A stretch of 64,000 nucleotides of DNA from Pectinophora gossypiella (taxonomy: Eukaryota > Arthropoda > Insecta > Lepidoptera > Gelechiidae): the NCBI RefSeq assembly GCF_024362695.1, contig NC_065433.1:26073700-26137699 (forward strand). Direction: 5' to 3'. How positions within the stretch are numbered: position 1 is the first letter of the stretch; each line of letters opens with the position of its first letter. Shown here in pieces: positions 58,665 to 64,000 of this stretch. Below the pieces are notes generated by a model, which worked only from the letters and a program-made list of their open reading frames with translations, searched no databases and had not been told where the DNA came from. Both the position numbers and the translations under genes were made by a program.

Positions 58665-58900
58665 AATAGTTACTTACATCCCACTGCTGGGAACATGCTT
58701 CCCTTATGAGGGGCTATAGAGCATACCTACTTCACCACGCAATTGTCCAAACCGAAAACCGAAACCGTTGGTCCCGGTTACTACTTACTGATGCAAGTAA
58801 GTGGTAGTTACTTGTGTCATGTCAGGGGCCTTTGGCGACTCAATAATAATCCAGACGCCAGGGTTGATGAGGTGGGTCTAACCCACACGAGAGAAGGATT
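58665..58900. repeat. SINE-1 tail (minus) joined to SINE-3 tail (plus)
   Basis: 58673-58740 (CATCCCACTGCTGGGAACAT, TTCACCACGCAATTG) is a degenerate SINE-1 tail on the minus strand. 58764-58900 (CCGTTGGTCCCGGTTACTAC, GTCAGGGGCCTTTGGCGACT, GGGTTGATGAGGTGGG) is SINE-3 on the plus strand, starting inside the core. Confidence 0.7.
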
Positions 58901-59560
58901 GAAAAAAAAAATGCTGAGAATATATACAACCGTATGCACTTAAAGTTGTAAGACGAAAGTTTGTTACCGCCATCTGGCCGCGAGTCTAATTTTAACCGGG
59001 CGACCTATCCAAGTCCTTGCCAGGAAAATTATAATGGAAAAACTTCCTGCCTAGCCTGCAGGGATTAACCAGACGGAATAATAATAATAATGTATAATAA
59101 CCCCGGTCCACTAACCCCAATAACCTAGTTCCCATTGTTACCATCATGGTTTAATAAGAAAACCAGATATGCTAAATAAAATAGGTCCAGACATTTGGAA
59201 AGTTCCGTACAAATCAAGACGCTTTGCAACTCTAGCCAGAAACCTCTCCGAGTAAATAGACTATACTTAGTTGGATCAATATCAATTAGTTTATTAAACC
59301 CCGATGTTCAGAAGCCCGTCTGGTTAGTCTTGTTCTTAAACCAGTTGCAAGTCCTTTTGATGTCCATTTGCTAGTTAGAGTAATAGTTTACGTTAGGAAA
59401 CAACTTTAGACCGTAATTCCTACCGGAATTCATAACCAAGATTGGAATACTTATAGCTCAGTGGTCAATAAAATGTAAGCGATGATTGACCTGTCATCAC
59501 CCTTTACTTAAAATTGAAATATTTATGGACCACAAAACGACATAAATAGCCTATCCATGG
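58901..59560. other. Unassigned with LINE 3' UTR fragments near 59090-59230
   Basis: AACCCCGGTCCACTAACCCC and TTGTTACCATCATGGTTTAA match the 35570-35630 part of the LINE 3' UTR. The rest is unassigned. Confidence 0.45.
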
Positions 59561-60017
59561 TGTTATTGACATCGTAACGAATACTGAATGGGATGATTCA
59601 GACCATGATTCTAAGTTAATATCAAGTGGAATTTTACGTCGCAAAATACTTGCTTTTTTAAATTCTATACTTTTGCAATGGAAAATGCCACTTAATATTA
59701 ACTCAGAATAATCAGCCGAATCACCTCTCTAAGTATTTGTTACGATGACACTTACACCCTGTACAAGTGTATACAAGTAGACATACAAGTTAGATAAGGT
59801 TAGGCATCATAACAAATACTGAGAGGGATGATTCAGACCACGAGTCCATATCAAGTGAAATTTCCTGTCGGAAAAGCCATAACAATTTTAGTATTTTTTT
59901 AAATTATTTACAGTTCTATACTTTTGCGAAGGAAAATGCCACTTGATGTCAATTCAGAATTATGTCCAGAATCATCCCTCAAAGTTTTCGTTACGACGAT
60001 GTCACTAACACCTTGTT
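59561..60017. mobile_element. MITE A dimer, diverged
   Basis: First unit GGTGTTATTGACATCGTAAC to CGATGACACTTACACCCTG, spacer with GTGTATACAAGTAGACATAC, second unit to GATGTCACTAACACC. Same two-unit plan as 26437 and 43404, with more mutations. Confidence 0.75.
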
Positions 60018-60084
60018 ATAGAATAAGGAATAATATAGGTACTCTGTATACGCTGCGCACAGGCTTCCCCTCGATGAGGGACTT

Positions 60085-60379
60085 CATCATCATCAGCCCA
60101 TTAACGTCCCCACTGCTGGGGCACGGGCCTTCCCTATGGATGGATAGGGAGATCGGGCCTTAAACCATCACGCGGGCCCAGTGCGAATTGATGATTATTA
60201 ACGACTGCTAATGCAGCCGGGACCAACGACTTAACGTGCCTTCCGAAGCACGGAGGAGCTCGAGATGAAAACTTTTTTTTTTGTGGTCACCCATCCTATG
60301 ACTGGCCTTTGCGAAAGTTGCTTAACTTCAACAATCGCACACCGAGCGCGTTTACCGCTGTGCCACCGAGCTCCTTGTA
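60085..60379 (-). mobile_element. SINE-2 with target duplication
   Basis: ATGAGGGACTT at 60074-60084 and 60380-60390. Minus-strand copy with complete tail (AACGTCCCCACTGCTGGGGC on plus), core and 5S-like block (ATCCTATGACTGGCCTTTGC, GAAAGTTGCTTAACTTC on plus). Confidence 0.88.
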
Positions 60380-60449
60380 ATGAGGGACTTACCAAATATC
60401 ATGTAATTGCAGAGGGAAAAAAATAATTGTTGCTTGATATTTGGATCAG

Positions 60450-60784
60450 CCTCCGTGGTCTAGTGGTAAGAGCGTTAGGCTCACGATCTGGAGGTCCGGG
60501 TGCGATTCCCGATGGGGACATTGTCGAAATCACTTTGTGAGACTGTCCTTTGTTTGGTAAGGACTTTTCAGGCTTGAATCACCTGATTGTCCGAAAAAGT
60601 AAATTGATTCCGTGCTTCGGAGGGCACGTTAAGCCGTTGGTCCCGGCTATTAGCCGTAAAAACACCTCCACCAACCCGCAGTGGAGCAGCGTGGTGGAGT
60701 ATGCTCCATACCCTCTCCGGTTGATTGAGAGGAGGCCTGTGCCCAGCAGTGGGACGTATAGTATAGGCTATTTATTCAGTATTC
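60450..60784 (+). mobile_element. SINE-1, full length with 13 bp duplication
   Basis: ATATTTGGATCAG at 60437-60449 and 60785-60797. Head CCTCCGTGGTCTAGTGGTAA (A box), B box changed to GGGTGCGATTCCCG, body and core as at 27177, tail GAGGCCTGTGCCCAGCAGTG. It inserted into the 31500-type repeat. The open frame through it is an artefact shared with 27284. Confidence 0.92.
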
Positions 60785-60797
60785 ATATTTGGATCAG

Positions 60798-61140
60798 ATA
60801 TGGTATAAAATTATGTTGCTACCTATATTACTCTTCTTTATTTTGATCAGAATAAAAATGGGTGGAAGATGTATTGTTTGCAGTAGTATTAATTCGCTGA
60901 AGACTCAGCTTATTAGAGGTTAATTTAATTGGTAATAATTGTCAGTGTTTTAATGTGTATTCTTGCTATATTGCGCGTTCAATCTAAATTTTTTCTTTTT
61001 TTTTCTGCATCTCCGCTCTCTTGTCTTGTTGTATAATTCTTTTTATTTATTTGTGGTAGCTTGTAATTGGCCTTTACTTCCTACTAAGTGTAACATTGTG
61101 TGAATTAAGCTGTAATCCCCCCAAACAAAAAAAAATAAGT
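60798..61140 (+). repeat. Repeat remainder and a LINE-like 3' end
   Basis: 60798-60825 continues the split 31500-type repeat (ATATGGTATAAAATTATG). 60960-61140 is T-rich, then CTGTAATCCCCCCAAAC and an A run, like a retroposon 3' end. Confidence 0.4.
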
Positions 61141-62000
61141 ACCTGAGTGTAATAACAATATGCATATGTCTGTTGATGAAACTAGTTAAACGACGCGACA
61201 CACATGAATCTATATTACTATTAGTTATTATGTAGTAATATTATACCAAATAATATTAAGTACTTATTTTATTTAGCTAAGTACCTTGGATATTAAAAAC
61301 TTTAGGAAGAGACTGGAGTAATGTTAACTTTCATAACTGTAATATAATTGCAGATGCGTTTGTAGACAAACATTCTCGGCATTTGACATAATAATATCTA
61401 ACAACACTGTACATCTCGTGCAATTAAACTAATAAAAGAATTATGCAAGTAGCCTACAGACTGTGGAATCCTACGCGCGCCCGCTACTAGACGCGAAAGT
61501 TGTATTAAACCCTTATGCTCTCTCTCTGTTTAATCGCTTGCTATCTCAGTCGACTAAAATTAAATTGTGAATATTTTGTGACGTCGTAGTGCTTACTACG
61601 CTAAAATAATAAGCATTAGAATAATGAGACGGAGTTCTAACGCCCGTGTGACCTCTCCGTCCGGGCCTTATGTCACTAGGACATAATGATGCCTCAACAA
61701 CTGTCGTTGAATCAAAATGTATGCAGTTGTATAAACGCTACCTCATCTGAACATCGATTTCGGTAAAATCACTCGTCTCAGTTGCGTTTGCGTTCCGTCT
61801 TCGTTCCAACCACTTGTCAAAGTGACACCGCGATATCGACTCGTCATAAGTTTCGGGTTCGTTCGCATTTCGTTTGCATTCCATTCGCCACTTTTATTAC
61901 TGCAATCGCGCAACCAACAAGACACAACCGGCTGGCGCGACTGTTGTAGCGTCACCATTTGTGTCCTAGTGAGATTTGGCCCTAATGGAAATGAATTATA
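61141..62000. other. No feature recognised
   Basis: About 860 bp. A moderately CpG-rich patch lies at 61740-61960. A 112-codon minus frame (61743-62081) starts in the RTE tail and is not supported as a gene. Confidence 0.4.
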
Positions 62001-62100
62001 TACATAAACTGACGCCTTTTTCCCACCGGGGTAATCAGAGGCTAAGGAATTTAATTTGCTTCGATCCTGACACACACGCACGCGGGTTCAGAGTAGATCA
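62001..62100 (-). pseudogene. RTE-type LINE tail
   Basis: TTTTTCCCACCGGGGTAATC, AATTTGCTTCGATCCTGACA and ACGCGGGTTCAGAGTAGATC are the reverse complement of the 8375-8505 tail, with the KRLMNVEEAREV part deleted. Confidence 0.65.
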
Positions 62101-62244
62101 ACAATTGAAATAATATATAAAATATATTTTTTGCTAAATACTGAACACAATTTTTAGTGTCGCAGTTTGCCCGTTTTATTTTTATAAGACGTCTCTATTC
62201 GGCCGAGCGCTCACAAACGCCGTGCTCTGTAACCTAACCTAACA

Positions 62245-62502
62245 ATGTACGCAATATGTTATGGCATAATGGCATCAAATAACTTAGAACAGTTGCGTTA
62301 TGCGCTTCCAGATTTAATTGTAGCAATTGTGTTTATTTCCGCAAACAACTTTGGTGACAATGGTGAGGATATGTGGTTGGTTCCGGGTGGGCAGAGATCC
62401 TCGGCCTTGTCGCGTGTCCTGCATTTTAAACCGACCAACAAAGGCATGTGTGTACATATTGTACGGCCAAAGGCTTCGGTAACTCGGTACCAATGTCGAT
62501 GA
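62245..62502 (+). CDS. Hypothetical frame, 85 codons
   Basis: ATG-started frame after a CpG-rich patch and a CTAACCTAACC motif. The predicted product has a hydrophobic stretch (ALPDLIVAIVFISANNF) and no recognised domain. It is unrelated to the repeat families listed here, which is the only reason to keep it. Most likely a chance frame. Confidence 0.15.
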   Translation: MYAICYGIMASNNLEQLRYALPDLIVAIVFISANNFGDNGEDMWLVPGGQRSSALSRVLHFKPTNKGMCVHIVRPKASVTRYQCR

Positions 62503-62550
62503 TACAGTAGGTAACTATTTAATAAATGTGGGATATATAATTCTTCAAAA

Positions 62551-62843
62551 TTCAAAAAAATATTTATTTTTCAAAATTGGCTTACAAAGTTAGCGCTTTT
62601 TGAACGTCAAACATAATTAAATTACATATTATGTAACTAGCTGTAAAACTACTACCACATCGGAATCTGTAACGCTGAGGGAAAGACGTGGTCAGAAAAC
62701 CTCCCAGCACAGGGCCCTAGTCCTACTGTTTCATGTTTTCCTTTCTTTTCTTTTAATCCAGTTTGTATTACAGAATTTATAGACTTAAATACAATGGTAT
62801 TCCAATTACAGTCGGTGGAAGGAAAGTGAAACATAAAGAGTTT
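62551..62843 (-). mobile_element. Retroposon 3' segment, copy 2 of 2
   Basis: Matches 30443-30748 over its whole length (AATTGGCTTACAAAGTTAGC, CGGAATCTGTAACGCTGAGG, TTACAGTCGGTGGAAGG), including the same end point. A poly(A)-like run on the minus strand lies at 62551. Confidence 0.72.
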
Positions 62844-62865
62844 ATGTGACTTTATCACAGAAACA

Positions 62866-63075
62866 GTGTTTTATGAGCTCCCTGACAGAAGCAGGCCTGT
62901 CCACATACGCAGCACCCGATCACGAGTTGACGCGAAAGCCAGCCATCGCTCCCTTCGCACATTTTTGAGGGAAAGGTGCGACCCGACTTCCGGACGCCAC
63001 CGCGTACACGAACATTTCGAGGCGAGCATGCACCACTTATATAAAGAAGCTCAAAAATCCTCCGCCTGGATATAA
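62866..63075 (+). CDS. Hypothetical basic 69-codon frame
   Basis: Predicted product is rich in R, H and S (RSTRSRVDAKASHRSLRTFL, HEHFEASMHHLYKEAQK). GC-richer than its surroundings, ending 20 bp before a TTCTTCTCCTATCG motif. No family recognised. It could be a remnant of a retrotransposon ORF. Confidence 0.25.
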   Translation: MFYELPDRSRPVHIRSTRSRVDAKASHRSLRTFLRERCDPTSGRHRVHEHFEASMHHLYKEAQKSSAWI

Positions 63076-63274
63076 ATTCTTCTCCTATCGTAGGGGCAGG
63101 CAGAACAGGGAAGGTCGACTTTTATTTTGTTAATTTGAAAAATTCGGATGCCATCCGCACCGTAGTGATTATAACTTCATAACATTGACTTTTATACGAT
63201 TTTCTTCAGTCCTAATTTCTCTTTTTACAATTTTTCTTGTCTAATTTTCTTAGACCTACAGTAGATATGATTTA

Positions 63275-63670
63275 TTTTACATTCTTCTTCTCCTATCGTA
63301 TGGATTATGTAGTAAAATACCAACCTCATCAACTCTGGTGTCAGGGTTACTGTTGAGATTTCGTTCGCATTAGTTCCATTGCTTAGTCCCATGATGGTAC
63401 TACTGCGAATTTTTTTTCGCATTAGTACCACTTATACGTCAAGATGAAATGATGGAACTACTGCGAATACTCAAAATAGAATTCTCAGTTGTACCATTTT
63501 GTAAATTATGGATGGAATGGTAAAAAGAAGCATTCAGCTTCAGAAATAAAAATTCGCAGTAGTACCATCATGGGACTAAGCAATGGAACTAATGCGAACG
63601 AAATGCATTTATTCGAACCCGGGACCTCCGGATCGTGAGCAGAACGCTCATCCACTGGACCACGGAGGCC
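63275..63670 (-). mobile_element. SINE-3 interrupted by a MITE
   Basis: Tail on the left (CAACCTCATCAACTCTGG, TGTCAGGGTTACTGTTGAG on plus) and head on the right (CGAACCCGGGACCTCCGG, CTCATCCACTGGACCACGG on plus). The about 170-200 bp middle, including the core, is missing and a foldback MITE occupies its place. Confidence 0.78.
63358..63604. mobile_element. Foldback MITE with perfect 57 bp arms
   Basis: ATTTCGTTCGCATTAGTTCC at 63358 and GGAACTAATGCGAACGAAAT ending at 63604 begin arms that pair without mismatch for about 57 bp (63358-63414 and 63548-63604). The interior contains a further imperfect copy (GAAATGATGGAACTACTGCG). The perfect arms point to a young insertion. Confidence 0.85.
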
Positions 63671-64000
63671 GTTAAAAATATAATTAAAAGATATATTTAT
63701 TCGAGTCGGTGTCGGTCATACCAGGGACAGTCTCACTAAGTGATTAGACGCATCCAAACGGAAATCGGACCCAGCATATCTGAATCGTGGGCTCAACCAG
63801 TGGACTACAGAAACCACACACGAAATCCTCAATCTTGGAGCTGGCTCATTCATTCTAATCGCAATAAGGAAAATACGGAACTAAATAGAGTGATTCATTT
63901 GATATCTGACTCAATGAGTTAAAACGTGACTCAAGTCTTTCATTCACAATCCATTAAAGTGATGACACTTATCCTTATTGATAACATTTCCTATAATCGT
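63671..64000. other. Unassigned; SINE head trace near 63765-63820
   Basis: ATCTGAATCGTGGGCTCAAC and CAGTGGACTACAGAAACC look like a diverged SINE-3 head on the minus strand. The rest is unassigned. Confidence 0.4.

Overview
This 64 kb window looks like gene-poor, transposon-packed DNA from a moth or butterfly (Lepidoptera). The evidence is its AT-rich background with short GC-rich islands, tRNA-derived SINEs of the kind common in lepidopteran genomes, fragments of RTE-type and other non-LTR retrotransposon polymerases, and many families of foldback MITEs. No spliced host gene, rRNA gene, functional tRNA gene or CRISPR array could be supported. The longest meaningful reading frame is a 5'-truncated LINE reverse transcriptase at 15084-15812. 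Family names used below (SINE-1 to SINE-4, RP, and MITE A, D, G, H, L, P, Q) are local labels given from copies compared within this window. They are not database names.

Layout. Positions 1-2306 are the right-hand part of a composite terminal-inverted-repeat (TIR) element whose complete second copy lies at 37549-40107, flanked by TATA duplications. Both copies carry a GC-rich segment resembling a captured promoter and non-coding first exon. 2.3-15 kb is a mosaic of LINE tails, RP retroposons, MITEs and SINEs. 15.0-17.0 kb holds the best LINE remnants. 17.5-30 kb contains paired MITEs, SINE-3 copies, a 515 bp foldback element built of small palindromes, and two linked loci (18382-18950 and 27941-28538). 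In the second of these a SINE-2 copy appears to have carried 289 bp of its upstream flank to a new site. 31.6-35.8 kb holds two RTE polymerase tails and a long LINE 3' UTR. 40-64 kb is again nested repeats, including several insertions whose empty site can be deduced from other copies in the window: a 631 bp TIR element in an RTE tail, a 254 bp TIR element in SINE-4, and a LINE tail in MITE H. hAT-like elements with 8 bp duplications and a 246 bp MITE with 57 bp perfect arms sitting in a SINE-3 also occur here.

How the parts relate. The LINE fragments would have supplied reverse transcriptase and endonuclease. SINE-1 and SINE-2 end in sequence matching the 3' coding end of the RTE fragments (encoding G-E-A-[FY]-A-Q-Q-W followed by a TGA/TAA-rich tail), as expected for SINEs that borrow an RTE partner. 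SINE-1, -2 and -3 share one central core but have different heads and tails. The SINE-2 head joins a tRNA-like A box to a 5S rRNA-like internal promoter. The MITEs carry no transposase here and depend on enzymes encoded elsewhere. Short open frames are treated as chance frames in repeats unless stated otherwise. All identities are by eye, and family assignments need alignment to confirm.
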